NCBI GenBank assembly: GCA_021775835.1
Contig: JAJFHC010000208.1
Span: 1-37,323 of the forward strand
Length of the DNA stretch: 37,323 nucleotides
Source: Hyphomicrobiales bacterium
GTDB taxonomy: Bacteria; Pseudomonadota; Alphaproteobacteria; Rhizobiales; JAJFHC01
Direction: 5' to 3'
The notes beneath the pieces were generated by a model, which worked only from the letters and a program-made list of their open reading frames with translations, did no database searches and was not told the DNA's origin. Each line of letters begins with the position of its first letter. Position 1 is the first letter of the stretch. Of the stretch, positions 16,101-25,960 are shown piece after piece. Made by a program: the position numbers and the translations under genes.

Positions 16101-16205
16101 CGGTACGCTCTGGCGCAACCGACACGTATTCAACCGCAAATAATTTTCTGGCGCCTTTTCTGCTGTGCACTGCTCACAACCATCGTCAATCACAAACCGT
16201 TGATT

Positions 16206-16268
16206 TTGACGGTCTTTCACACGAATTTTGACGCCCATTTGACGCCGAAAATGACGCGCCTGTGACTT
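16206..16268 (+). promoter_or_regulatory. Array of six TTGACG-like heptamers at about 11-bp period (array B)
   Basis: The units are TTGACGG (16206), TTCACAC (16216), TTGACGC (16228), TTGACGC (16239), ATGACGC (16251) and GTGACTT (16262). The steps are 10, 12, 11, 12 and 11 bases. The order of strong (TTGACGC) and weaker (ATGACG) units follows that of array A. TTAAAT (16276-16281) downstream could be the -10 box. The array lies 136 bases before the second DUF1127 start, close to the 149 bases seen for array A. Confidence 0.6.
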
Positions 16269-16404
16269 TGCTTACTTAAATTCCTGTTCATGAGAACGAG
16301 GCGGATCGCCGGTCTGGTGAGACATCCTCGTTCAGTCTTTTAACAATTCAGGATGAACGCCGCCCCGCTTGCCGGGTCACCGGCGCACAGGGAGCAAGAG
16401 ACAG

Positions 16405-16650
16405 ATGAGCAGTACCCATTTTCATAACGCAACGGCCTTTGTGAGGCCATCCTTCACGTCGCGCCTTGCCGGCCTGGCGCGGCAGGTCATCCGGTCGATT
16501 GACCGCTGGCAGAGACGCCGGCAGGCCCTGCGTCAACTCTACAGTGTTGATGTACGCACATTGAAGGACATTGGCATGAACCGCTCTGAGGTGACCTCTG
16601 TCATCTACGGTGGAAGTGAAGGCCGGAGGCGGGCTCATGACGAAACATGA
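16405..16650 (+). CDS. DUF1127 small protein, second copy
   Basis: This 81-residue protein has the same DUF1127 pattern as the one at 10.8 kb: SIDRWQRRRQALRQLYSVDV followed by LKDIGMNRSEV. The N-terminal half is not conserved between the two, and the Cys cluster is absent here. ATG 16405 is preceded by GGAG with a 10-base gap; the open frame begins slightly upstream but has no ribosome site. The leader is long and preceded by heptamer array B. Its stop overlaps the start of a small downstream reading frame, so the two are probably translated together. A role in RNA binding or stress response is inferred from the family only. Confidence 0.85.
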   Translation: MSSTHFHNATAFVRPSFTSRLAGLARQVIRSIDRWQRRRQALRQLYSVDVRTLKDIGMNRSEVTSVIYGGSEGRRRAHDET

Positions 16651-16828
16651 AGCTGAAGGAGTGTCACTGCCTAAGAGTTTGGTCTTTGAGAATGCCAATC
16701 TCGGAAGCTTGGCACACAGTACCCGCAACAGGGCCTTGCTCACGGCTATCGTGACGATAACCGACACGGCCGTTCGCGCGGTCCGGGAATACGGGACTGT
16801 GCGGCGGATTGCAGGGGACGGCTGGTGA
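16637..16828 (+). CDS. Small hypothetical protein coupled to the DUF1127 gene
   Basis: This 63-residue reading frame overlaps the DUF1127 gene by 14 bases. It has an excellent ribosome site (GGAGG, 7 bases before the ATG) inside that gene. The product has a polar start, then a helical-looking stretch with alternating hydrophobic and basic residues: LLTAIVTITDTAVRAVREYG. I do not recognise the family. The last part is weakly reminiscent of the arginine-rich DUF1127 helix, but not enough to assign it. The ribosome site and overlap favour a real gene. Confidence 0.55.
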   Translation: MTKHEAEGVSLPKSLVFENANLGSLAHSTRNRALLTAIVTITDTAVRAVREYGTVRRIAGDGW

Positions 16829-16878
16829 ACCAGCCGTCTTCCGACACCGCCGTTACTGCTTGAAGACAAGAAAGACCA

Positions 16879-19144
<2,266 letters not shown>

Positions 19145-19199
19145 CGCGGTGTTGTCGTTGACTGTTGTCAACAGGGGGGATTCAGGGGCACAATTGAGT

Positions 19200-19260
19200 T
19201 TCGACCCTGAGAGACGGGGTGTCGACAGGCTCACGGCGGCATTGCCGTCAGTGTGAGGCC
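19200..19260 (+). promoter_or_regulatory. Structured leader with two stem-loops upstream of metA
   Basis: Two hairpins can form ahead of the acyltransferase gene. TCGAC (19201-19205) pairs with GTCGA (19221-19225). CTCAC (19230-19234) pairs with GTGAG (19253-19257), and an ACGGC/GCCGT stem (19234-19238 with 19244-19248) lies inside. A further short stem GTTGAC/GTCAAC is upstream. Methionine genes often have leader control, but I see no match to the SAM-II riboswitch core, so the function is open. Confidence 0.3.
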
Positions 19261-19305
19261 GGGTTGGTACTGGATGTGCGGGCATGACAAGGGCCATGAA
19301 AAGCA

Positions 19306-20247
19306 ATGACACTTTACCTCCCAGCTGATTTGCCGGCGTGCGATGTTCTGCGCGGTGAGGGGCTTGATATTGCAGACAATGCGGAGGCGCCCGCTTCTGC
19401 GCTTCACGTGTCGATCATGAATCTGATGCCAGACCGGGTATCGACTGAAACCCAGTTCTCCAGAATGCTGGCACGGAGCAATTGTGACGTGGTTTTGACC
19501 TTGCTGCGTCCGACCGGCCACAAGGCCCGTCATACCCCGCAACACCACATGGACCGTTTCTACCGGACTTGGCCGGAGACGCAGACACAGCGTATTGACG
19601 GTTTAATCATTACCGGTGCGCCGGTGGAGACACTTCCGTTCGAGGAAGTGAATTACTGGCCTGAAATGGTCCGATTGCTGAACTGGTCGAGGGACCGCTG
19701 GTTGCCGGCGCTACACGTTTGCTGGGCGGGACAGGCGGCCCTCAAGGTCTACCATGATGTCCCCAAGCATTCGGTTGGCGCCAAGCTGTTTGGTGTGTTC
19801 GAGCAAGATGTTCAGGACAGCGGAGCTGGCGTCCTTGACGGCGTTGGCAGGTGCTTTCCGGTCGCCGTGTCGCGTCATACAGAGGTCCGCGAGGCTGATC
19901 TGCCTCATGACGGCAGCATCAGAATTCTGGCATCGGGTGATGTGTCGGGTCTATGCATGCTGGAGGATCTGTCGGCGAACGCCGTCTACATGTTCAATCA
20001 CTTTGAGTACGATGCCGACACCCTGATACGGGAGTACAGGCGCGACGTCGATGCCGGAGTGACGATCACACCACCAGCAAACGTGTCAATCGACGACGTT
20101 GACTCGAACCCGGGGCGCGACCCGTCGTGGCGCAAGGGTGCTGTCGTGTTCTTTGACAACTGGCTTGCACGGTTGGAGAAATCACTCTGCCTGCAGGCCG
20201 AAGGGCGATCGGGTCGCACTTTGGTATCCCACGAAGCTGCGACGTAA
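19306..20247 (+). CDS. metA: Homoserine O-acetyltransferase, MetA family
   Basis: This 313-residue enzyme acylates homoserine, the first committed step of methionine synthesis. The MetA-family catalytic Cys139 is in HVCWAGQAALK, and the dyad H232/E234 is in MFNHFEYDADT. The acyl-donor position reads GAPVETLPFEEVNYW. E108 there corresponds to the Glu that marks acetyl-CoA use in Bacillus MetA; succinyl-CoA enzymes have Gly. The product should therefore be O-acetylhomoserine, the substrate of the interrupted sulfhydrylase just upstream. The leader of about 160 bases is rich in hairpins. The length is normal and no damage is seen. Confidence 0.92.
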   Translation: MTLYLPADLPACDVLRGEGLDIADNAEAPASALHVSIMNLMPDRVSTETQFSRMLARSNCDVVLTLLRPTGHKARHTPQHHMDRFYRTWPETQTQRIDGLIITGAPVETLPFEEVNYWPEMVRLLNWSRDRWLPALHVCWAGQAALKVYHDVPKHSVGAKLFGVFEQDVQDSGAGVLDGVGRCFPVAVSRHTEVREADLPHDGSIRILASGDVSGLCMLEDLSANAVYMFNHFEYDADTLIREYRRDVDAGVTITPPANVSIDDVDSNPGRDPSWRKGAVVFFDNWLARLEKSLCLQAEGRSGRTLVSHEAAT

Positions 20248-20287
20248 TAGGCGCGTGCATCCCGGCGTCAGGTTCACGGTGATCTTG

Positions 20288-20695
20288 TCAGGGGGAAAAT
20301 GAACACATGATCTCAGCCAACTCTGGTTCGTCGACGAGATCGGCTGCATTGTGCGGCGTTGTCCAAAACAATTGCCGCTCCTGTTTCTCCGGCCACTGCA
20401 ACAGGTGAAAATTGACGAGAAGGGGAAAAACTTCAACCCTGCAGGGGATGCCGACACCCTTCTTGTTGATCTTGTCGTAGTGATAGCACCCAACACTTTG
20501 TTTGTGGATGCTGCCCTGGAGACCGCCTTCCTCGTAGGCTTCTGCCGCCGCCTGTTTATGAGGCGCGACACCGGCTTCCGACCATCCTTTGGGGATGATC
20601 CAGCGTTTTGTCTCCCGGCTGGTAAGCAACAGAACTTCTAGGCCTTCGCGCTGGCGAACATAGGGAAGTGCTGCATACTGAAACTTCAAGTTCAT
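20288..20695 (-). CDS. NUDIX hydrolase, DIPP-like
   Basis: This 135-residue protein resembles the diphosphoinositol-polyphosphate phosphohydrolase-like NUDIX subgroup common in alphaproteobacteria: an early YVRQREGLEVLLLTSRETKRW followed by IIPKGWSEAG. The NUDIX box is GWSEAGVAPHKQAAAEAYEE plus GGL. The essential E52, E55 and E56 are present, but the usual first Glu and the Arg of the REUxEE motif are replaced (V43, A51). This variation occurs in the subgroup and does not by itself mean inactivity. Substrates may be nucleoside polyphosphates or similar. The gene converges with metA, 40 bases from its stop. Confidence 0.85.
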   Translation of the reverse strand: MNLKFQYAALPYVRQREGLEVLLLTSRETKRWIIPKGWSEAGVAPHKQAAAEAYEEGGLQGSIHKQSVGCYHYDKINKKGVGIPCRVEVFPLLVNFHLLQWPEKQERQLFWTTPHNAADLVDEPELAEIMCSFSP

Positions 20696-20766
20696 CGCGT
20701 AAGACTACTGAATTCCTCACGATTCGCCAATCGACCACCCAAATTGCCGGCAGTGTTTCGTCCTGA

Positions 20767-21624
20767 CTACTCTTCGACACGGTGATTGAGCAGGAGGACC
20801 GGCGATTGGGCTGCCCGGACAATGCAACAGCCGCACGTTTCGTCCCTGACAGCGAATGATTCCATGTCGGCAACAACAAAACCAGGGGAAAGCTCTCGCA
20901 GGATTGCGGCAATCTGGGGACCTTCAGACGGCGATATCGATAATGTGTCGATATCGTTCTGCCCATGGACGTGACTATCTCTTCGGGCCTCGATCATCCG
21001 CGTGTCATCAGGATCATCGCCAACAATCAGAATGATGAGGTGTCGGTCGCTGGCAGCGGCGACTTCGCGGGCGAACTGAACCGCGTGGGCGCTGGCGTCG
21101 TCGCCGTTGTCCAGGGCAACGACGGGCCCGATATTTGAGGATCGGCCCAACGGCGTAATGACGATGCCGCTGACGTTCTCTGCAATCGTCCGGGCCGATG
21201 CAATGACATCGCGCACGGTAAGTGCGGTCGCAGGGTTCTGGAAGACAACGATGTCGCTTTGTCGTGCTGCTTTCTTGATTTCCTCCAGAGGCACGCCTCG
21301 TTTCTTGCCGAAGCTCCACGGCAACTGAGCCTGACGGGCACGGGTTGCAACGGCACGTTTGAAGGCGGAATTGTCGCGGCGAGTCCGGGTCTCGAGAGGC
21401 CCCCGGTCAAAGGCGCGAACTTGTGCCCGTGCAGTGACGACCCTGGTGAACGGTAGGTCGGCCACGTCGATCATGCCCGGGTCTTCAACGAAGAGACCAT
21501 GCAGTTCAGCCCGCATAGTTGCGGCCAGATCAACGGCGGCGTCAAGCATCCGGTCGGCGTGTTCGATGGTTTCCAGACTGACAACCACCCGGCGCGACGC
21601 CGCCATCCGTTTTCTATCATTCAT
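20767..21624 (-). CDS. Universal-stress-protein-like protein overlapping the LonB-like gene
   Basis: This protein of about 285 residues begins with a UspA-like segment, SRRVVVSLETIEHADRMLDA with AELHGLFVEDPG, and has a second nucleotide-binding-like half with GPVVALDNGDDASAHAVQFA. This looks like a diverged tandem Usp arrangement. The typical ATP-binding G-x2-G-x9-G pattern is not clear in either half. ATG 21624 overlaps the protease stop by 8 bases, so translation is coupled to the LonB-like protein. An earlier in-frame start at 21639 is possible. A stress-related role together with the protease is a reasonable inference, but no partner is known from sequence. Confidence 0.7.
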   Translation of the reverse strand: MNDRKRMAASRRVVVSLETIEHADRMLDAAVDLAATMRAELHGLFVEDPGMIDVADLPFTRVVTARAQVRAFDRGPLETRTRRDNSAFKRAVATRARQAQLPWSFGKKRGVPLEEIKKAARQSDIVVFQNPATALTVRDVIASARTIAENVSGIVITPLGRSSNIGPVVALDNGDDASAHAVQFAREVAAASDRHLIILIVGDDPDDTRMIEARRDSHVHGQNDIDTLSISPSEGPQIAAILRELSPGFVVADMESFAVRDETCGCCIVRAAQSPVLLLNHRVEE

Positions 21625-24070
21625 CGGAAACACCCCCATTTTTCCCTTCTATTGCGAAGTCTCGGCGTATCTCGGCAAAGTCACGCAACTGGGCTTCCAC
21701 GAGAGCATTGATCGTGCCGTCCGGGAATGTGCCGTCGGCCCGTCTGGCGCCAGCGGCAACGCCGGTCAATACTTCAATCCCCTGGTCGATGGATTCGATA
21801 GCGTAGATTTGGAACTGTTTCTTGCGTGCGGCATCCTGAATGTCTGGTCTCAACATAAGGTTTTTCACATTCGAGGCCGGGATCAGGACGCCTTGACTTC
21901 CAGTCAGGCCGCGTGCGGCGCAGATATCATAATACCCTTCGATCTTTTCATTGACGCCGCCAATGGCCTGGACCTGGCCAAATTGGTTGACCGAACCAGT
22001 GACGGCCAGGCCTTGGCGGATGGCAATGCCGGACAAGGCCGACAACAAGGCGTAGAGCTCAGTGCTGGAGGCACTGTCGCCGTCAACACCGCCGTAGGAC
22101 TGTTCGAAAACCAGACTGGCGCCAAGTGACATGGGAAAATTCTTGGCAAAATGCGATGCCAGATAGCTCGAAAGGATCAGCACGCCCTTCGAATGCAATG
22201 GGCCACCAAGTTCCACTTCGCGTTCGATGTCGACAACCTTGCCGGTCCCTATGCGGACCCGTGCGGAAATGCGGGTTGGTTTGCCGAAGGACATGTTGCC
22301 CAATTGCAGAACCGACAGGCCGTTGATCTGCCCGACCACTTCGTCGTCCGTGTCGATCAGGATGGTTTCCCGGGTTATGAATTCCAGCGATCGGTCACGA
22401 ACCCGCGCCGAGCGTTCGTGCCGCTCGTCGATGGCCCGGTTGATATGATGCACGCTGATCCGCCGGGCATTGTCTTCTTCGGCCCAGAAATCAGCCTCCC
22501 TCAGAATGTCCGCCATCTGGCCGACCCTGAGGGACAGCCGTTCTGCGTCATCCGCATTTCGGGAAGATTCGTCGATGATGCGCGCAACCGCCTTGGCCAC
22601 CAGAGGTCTCAGGTTTTCGCGTTGCGCGACTGTTGCGACCAGACGGGCATACATGCACGTGTTGTCGTCCGATCTGACGATAACCTCATCAAAATCCGCC
22701 TCGACCTTAAACAATTCACTGAAGTCCGGATCAAGCTGATGCACCATATGGTAGAGTTGGCGATCTCCGATCAACACGACTTTGACCTTGAGGGGTATCG
22801 GGTCCGGTTCCAGGGACACAGTCCCGGCGATGCCGAACTGTTCGGCAGCAGACGTTATCTTCACACAATCCGCCGTCAGTGAACGCTTTAGAGCGTTCCA
22901 GCCCAGTCCGTCTGACAGGATCCGCCGCGCGTCCAGAATCAGATACCCTCCGTTTGCCTTGTGCAGGGCGCCGGGTTTGATCAGCATGAAGTCAGTCACC
23001 AGAGCGCCCATCTGGGAGACATGTTCGATACGCCCGATCAGATTGGCAATCGTCGGCAGGTCTTCCGTAACCACCGGGGCACCCGAGGTGCCGTCACCAT
23101 TGCCTACGATGATGTTAACGCCGTAACGACGGAACTGCGGAGCATTTCGTCCTGGTGCGCCGACCGCGACGGCCTGACCAGATTCTCCTTCGACGGCCTG
23201 AGGCAAAAATAGAAACGCATTCTCGATCAGGTCCTGGCGCACAGCGTCCAGGTACTTCTTGACGTCGGTATGATCATCAAACGCAGTGACAAGATCGCTG
23301 ACAGCCGTGCCGACAACGGTTTCCGCAAACTCCATGTCGAGTGCTCGCGTCTGTTCACGGCGATGCTTCTCCATTTTCGGTAACTGCTGGAGCACACGTG
23401 CCAGTTCGGCTTGCAGTTCCTGAATTGTTTTTTCAATGTGCTCCCGTTGGGTTTTGGGGAGCGTCTTGAAGACTTCGGGCTTGATCGGCTTGCCCTCGTG
23501 GGTGGGGGCCAGAGCGAAACCAATCGGCGTGCGCATGATGGAGATGCTCTCGGCGTCCGCACGCTTCTGCAGATCTTCGAACGCTTTCTCCTGAGCTTCC
23601 TCGAATTGTTGGTCGACGGCCCGCCGACGCCCCTGGTACTCGTCAGATTCAAACAGTGCCGGGAGGGCAGCGCTCAGATCGTCGATCAGGTCCCCCATGT
23701 CGTCACGAAGACGGCGGGCATAACCAGCGGGCAGTCTTATGGCGGTGGGGCGGTGCGGCGCGTCGAAATTGTTCACATAGATCCAGTCATCCGACGGTGG
23801 TTCCGTCGCAGCGTGTCCGTCAAGGAAAGAGCGCACCGATGAATGCCTGCCCGATCCGGCCGGACCTAATGCAAAGAGGTTGAAGCCCTGTTTCTTGATC
23901 TTGGAGCCGAAGGCAATCGCCTTCATCGCTCGGTCCTGGCCGATGAGATGGTTCACGCACTCCAGATCGTCCGTTGTTCGAAATCCCAGTGCCTTGACGT
24001 CAGACAATCGTCTCAAGGCGGAGGCGGGCAGGGGTTTTGTCGATCCAGTGCCGGAATGCGATTTCGCCAT
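21617..24070 (-). CDS. LonB-like AAA+ protease (AAA_32/Lon_C type)
   Basis: This ATP-dependent protease of about 817 residues is of the YcbZ/LonB-like type, without the N-terminal domain of classical Lon. An AAA+ region (about 40-560) with a long coiled-coil insertion (about 130-260) precedes a Lon-type Ser-Lys protease domain (about 580-780). The catalytic Ser666 is in GGVDGDSASS and Lys709 in GGVNEKIEG. They are 43 residues apart, the same as S679/K722 in E. coli Lon. The Walker A reads GPAGSGRHSS, with Arg75 where Lys is usual, so ATP use may be altered. ATG 24070 with GGAG 7 bases upstream fits better than the upstream in-frame start at 24112. The Usp-like gene overlaps its 3' end. Confidence 0.9.
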   Translation of the reverse strand: MAKSHSGTGSTKPLPASALRRLSDVKALGFRTTDDLECVNHLIGQDRAMKAIAFGSKIKKQGFNLFALGPAGSGRHSSVRSFLDGHAATEPPSDDWIYVNNFDAPHRPTAIRLPAGYARRLRDDMGDLIDDLSAALPALFESDEYQGRRRAVDQQFEEAQEKAFEDLQKRADAESISIMRTPIGFALAPTHEGKPIKPEVFKTLPKTQREHIEKTIQELQAELARVLQQLPKMEKHRREQTRALDMEFAETVVGTAVSDLVTAFDDHTDVKKYLDAVRQDLIENAFLFLPQAVEGESGQAVAVGAPGRNAPQFRRYGVNIIVGNGDGTSGAPVVTEDLPTIANLIGRIEHVSQMGALVTDFMLIKPGALHKANGGYLILDARRILSDGLGWNALKRSLTADCVKITSAAEQFGIAGTVSLEPDPIPLKVKVVLIGDRQLYHMVHQLDPDFSELFKVEADFDEVIVRSDDNTCMYARLVATVAQRENLRPLVAKAVARIIDESSRNADDAERLSLRVGQMADILREADFWAEEDNARRISVHHINRAIDERHERSARVRDRSLEFITRETILIDTDDEVVGQINGLSVLQLGNMSFGKPTRISARVRIGTGKVVDIEREVELGGPLHSKGVLILSSYLASHFAKNFPMSLGASLVFEQSYGGVDGDSASSTELYALLSALSGIAIRQGLAVTGSVNQFGQVQAIGGVNEKIEGYYDICAARGLTGSQGVLIPASNVKNLMLRPDIQDAARKKQFQIYAIESIDQGIEVLTGVAAGARRADGTFPDGTINALVEAQLRDFAEIRRDFAIEGKNGGVSDE

Positions 24071-24240
24071 ATGTATGCTCCAGAACGTAAAGATGCAGAT
24101 TCGTCGCCGCAAAGATCCGATCTTTACTCAATCAAGGCAATGATGAAATGGTCACGATCGGATGATCTCGATACCACCTTTCATTTTCCGCCTATTCACG
24201 TTATGGCGTCGTTGACCCAAACGGAGTGAATTTTGTAGTC

Positions 24241-24942
24241 ATGAACACGCGTCACCATTCCGCCGTGATCTTCGATGTGGACGGCCCGTTACTGGATCTC
24301 ACGCCTGCCGAAGAAGATGCCGTTTTCGTGCCGTTCAGTGAACTTTACGGGTTGCGCGATCAGTCACGCGACTGGGACAGCTATCGGGTCCGGAACGATG
24401 TCGAAATATTCCGCGAGATACTGGAACGGCATCTGAACCGGATGCCGACCGATGACGAACTCAACGCCGCTGCCCGCCGGTACTTTGAGGTGTTGTCAGG
24501 TTCGATCGAGGACGGCGCGGCCACTGTGACCGAAATACCGGGAGCCGGAACGCTCCTTCATCGGCTGGACGATCATGGCGGCATTGCGCTGGGAACCGCA
24601 ACCGCCAACTTCCGGCAAGCTGCCCGGATCAGACTGGAACGGGTTGGCATGTGGGAATTTGTAAAGGCGTATCCCGGAGCAGCCGACGACGGCGGGCCGA
24701 AACGGGATGTGCTGGCCAAGGTCGTTGGGGACCTGGGATTACCAAAGGAGCGCATCGTGTTTCTTGGAGACAACCTGAACGATCTGGACGCAGGGCAGGC
24801 CTGTGGCGTCCACTTCATCGGGTTTCACACCGATCCAGTTCGGCAAAAGCGGTTGGCGGATGCCGGCGCCTCTGTTACTTGCGGTGATCACGAGACAAGC
24901 TGGACCCTGATTGCCGGCATGCTTGACCTGGCCGGCGCCTGA
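24241..24942 (+). CDS. HAD-superfamily hydrolase (phosphatase-like)
   Basis: This protein of about 233 residues shows all four HAD motifs: motif I DVDGPLLD at the N-terminus (nucleophile and acid Asp residues), motif II Thr in GTATAN, the motif III Lys region GGPKRD, and motif IV GDNLNDLDAG. An alpha-helical cap lies between motifs I and II, as in phosphoglycolate phosphatase and beta-phosphoglucomutase relatives. The substrate is not identifiable. GTG 24226 is an alternative start five codons earlier; neither start has a well-placed ribosome site. The gene diverges from the LonB-like gene. Confidence 0.85.
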   Translation: MNTRHHSAVIFDVDGPLLDLTPAEEDAVFVPFSELYGLRDQSRDWDSYRVRNDVEIFREILERHLNRMPTDDELNAAARRYFEVLSGSIEDGAATVTEIPGAGTLLHRLDDHGGIALGTATANFRQAARIRLERVGMWEFVKAYPGAADDGGPKRDVLAKVVGDLGLPKERIVFLGDNLNDLDAGQACGVHFIGFHTDPVRQKRLADAGASVTCGDHETSWTLIAGMLDLAGA

Positions 24943-24957
24943 AATCCCGAGCTACGT

Positions 24958-25830
24958 TCAAACCTCTTCCCGGCAAAGAGCCTGAGCCAGGCAATGGACG
25001 CCGCCGCCACCCAGTGTGAACATCGACATGTCAGGGTCGTAAACCTCAAATCCCAGCGCTCTCATCTTGCCGTTTAGATCGTCTGCGCCCTTCATGGACA
25101 GGACCTTGCTGTTGCCGAGTGCGACCAGATTCACGCCGAGGTTCTTTGCCTCGCGATATCCCACATCGACAAACTCAAAGCCCCAGTTCCTGAGTTGTGT
25201 CACGACCCAAGGCTCCAGAGCGTCAAGGCAGGCCACGAGCAGCTTCTCTGCAAGCGGCACGACGAGCCCGTCCATGTGCACGAATTCCCGGCTGATTGGC
25301 GCGGTAACCGCCTCCCATCCTTCGTCGCGTACGAACGCGGCAGCCTGTTCTGAGCCTTCCTGTTCGGATCGTTCGCCGCAGTAGCCGATCAGTACCTTGC
25401 CGGGTTCAAGGATGACGAAGTCGCCACCTTCGAAGTGACCGGCGGTGGCATACTTCCAGATTGGGATTTCATTGCTTTGATAAAACTCGATCGCAGTCAC
25501 GTAGTCTGCTCGGCGGCACTTCAGCTGCATGTGACAGATTAGGGCACCCCACGGGCTCATGGCCGATGAGTCGCGTGCAAAGAAGTTTCTGTGAAGCACT
25601 TCGTCCGGCTTGAGATAGTGACAGTTGACGCCGTTGTCCTCATAGATCGATACCATTTCGGCGTGCTGGGCCATGGCGGTCTGCAGATTGAACACGTGCC
25701 CGGTCTTGTGGGCATTGGCCAGAGTGCGACCAATCAGCGGCCCTGCTTCGACCCACCGGAAAAACTCGGGTTTACCCAGCAGAACGTCGTGCAACGGTGC
25801 GTAGTCGTTGTTGATGCCCCATTTTTTCAT
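24958..25830 (-). CDS. Amidinotransferase/dimethylarginine dimethylaminohydrolase-like enzyme
   Basis: This 290-residue guanidino-modifying enzyme shows the family catalytic set: FARDSS (D87), GHFEGGDF (H132, E134, D137), His185 in EFVHMDG, and the nucleophile Cys280 in GGGGVHCLAQ close to the end. Relatives hydrolyse or transfer the amidino group of arginine, methylarginines or similar compounds. Arginine deiminase, DDAH or amidinotransferase activity cannot be separated from sequence alone. ATG 25830 is supported by GGGAG 8 bases upstream; the frame continues further upstream without support. The gene diverges from a LysR regulator across a perfect 9-bp inverted repeat, so it is probably that regulator's target. 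Confidence 0.85.
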   Translation of the reverse strand: MKKWGINNDYAPLHDVLLGKPEFFRWVEAGPLIGRTLANAHKTGHVFNLQTAMAQHAEMVSIYEDNGVNCHYLKPDEVLHRNFFARDSSAMSPWGALICHMQLKCRRADYVTAIEFYQSNEIPIWKYATAGHFEGGDFVILEPGKVLIGYCGERSEQEGSEQAAAFVRDEGWEAVTAPISREFVHMDGLVVPLAEKLLVACLDALEPWVVTQLRNWGFEFVDVGYREAKNLGVNLVALGNSKVLSMKGADDLNGKMRALGFEVYDPDMSMFTLGGGGVHCLAQALCREEV

Positions 25831-25910
25831 GATCCAGTCTCCCGATTCCTGATGGTTCCGCGTCCATGGTCCACCGCCCAAAGTAAGGAGTAGGGGATGT
25901 CGCTGGTTTG

Positions 25911-25948
25911 TGATTATCAGAATTACTTGATAGAGGATATGATAATCA
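25911..25948. promoter_or_regulatory. Inverted repeat in the LysR-amidinotransferase intergenic region
   Basis: TGATTATCA (25911-25919) and its exact complement TGATAATCA (25940-25948) are separated by 20 bases. They lie 12 bases before the LysR start and about 80 bases before the amidinotransferase start. A dyad with AT-rich arms between divergent genes is the usual form of a LysR-type control site. A further TTGATA lies in between. Confidence 0.5.
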
Positions 25949-25960
25949 AAGGATGTTTAT

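Larger units (their letters stand above)
15973..16404. other. 432-bp intergenic region with a possible gene remnant, array B and a leader hairpin
   Basis: The left part (15999-16100) reads in one frame as a possible remnant of a secreted-protein C-terminus. The middle (16206-16268) holds the second heptamer array. The right part is the leader of the second DUF1127 gene. There GAACGAGG (16294-16301) can pair with CCTCGTTC (16326-16333) around an inner hairpin GTCT-GGTG-AGAC (16312-16323). No intact gene is supported. Confidence 0.5.

Noticed and set aside
19145..19305. SAM-II riboswitch upstream of metA
   Set aside because: I looked for the conserved core of this class and did not find it; only generic hairpins are supported.
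24958..25830. Agmatine deiminase
   Set aside because: That family has different motifs and is longer (about 340-370 residues). The C-terminal GGGVHCLAQ and the total length fit the DDAH/amidinotransferase group.
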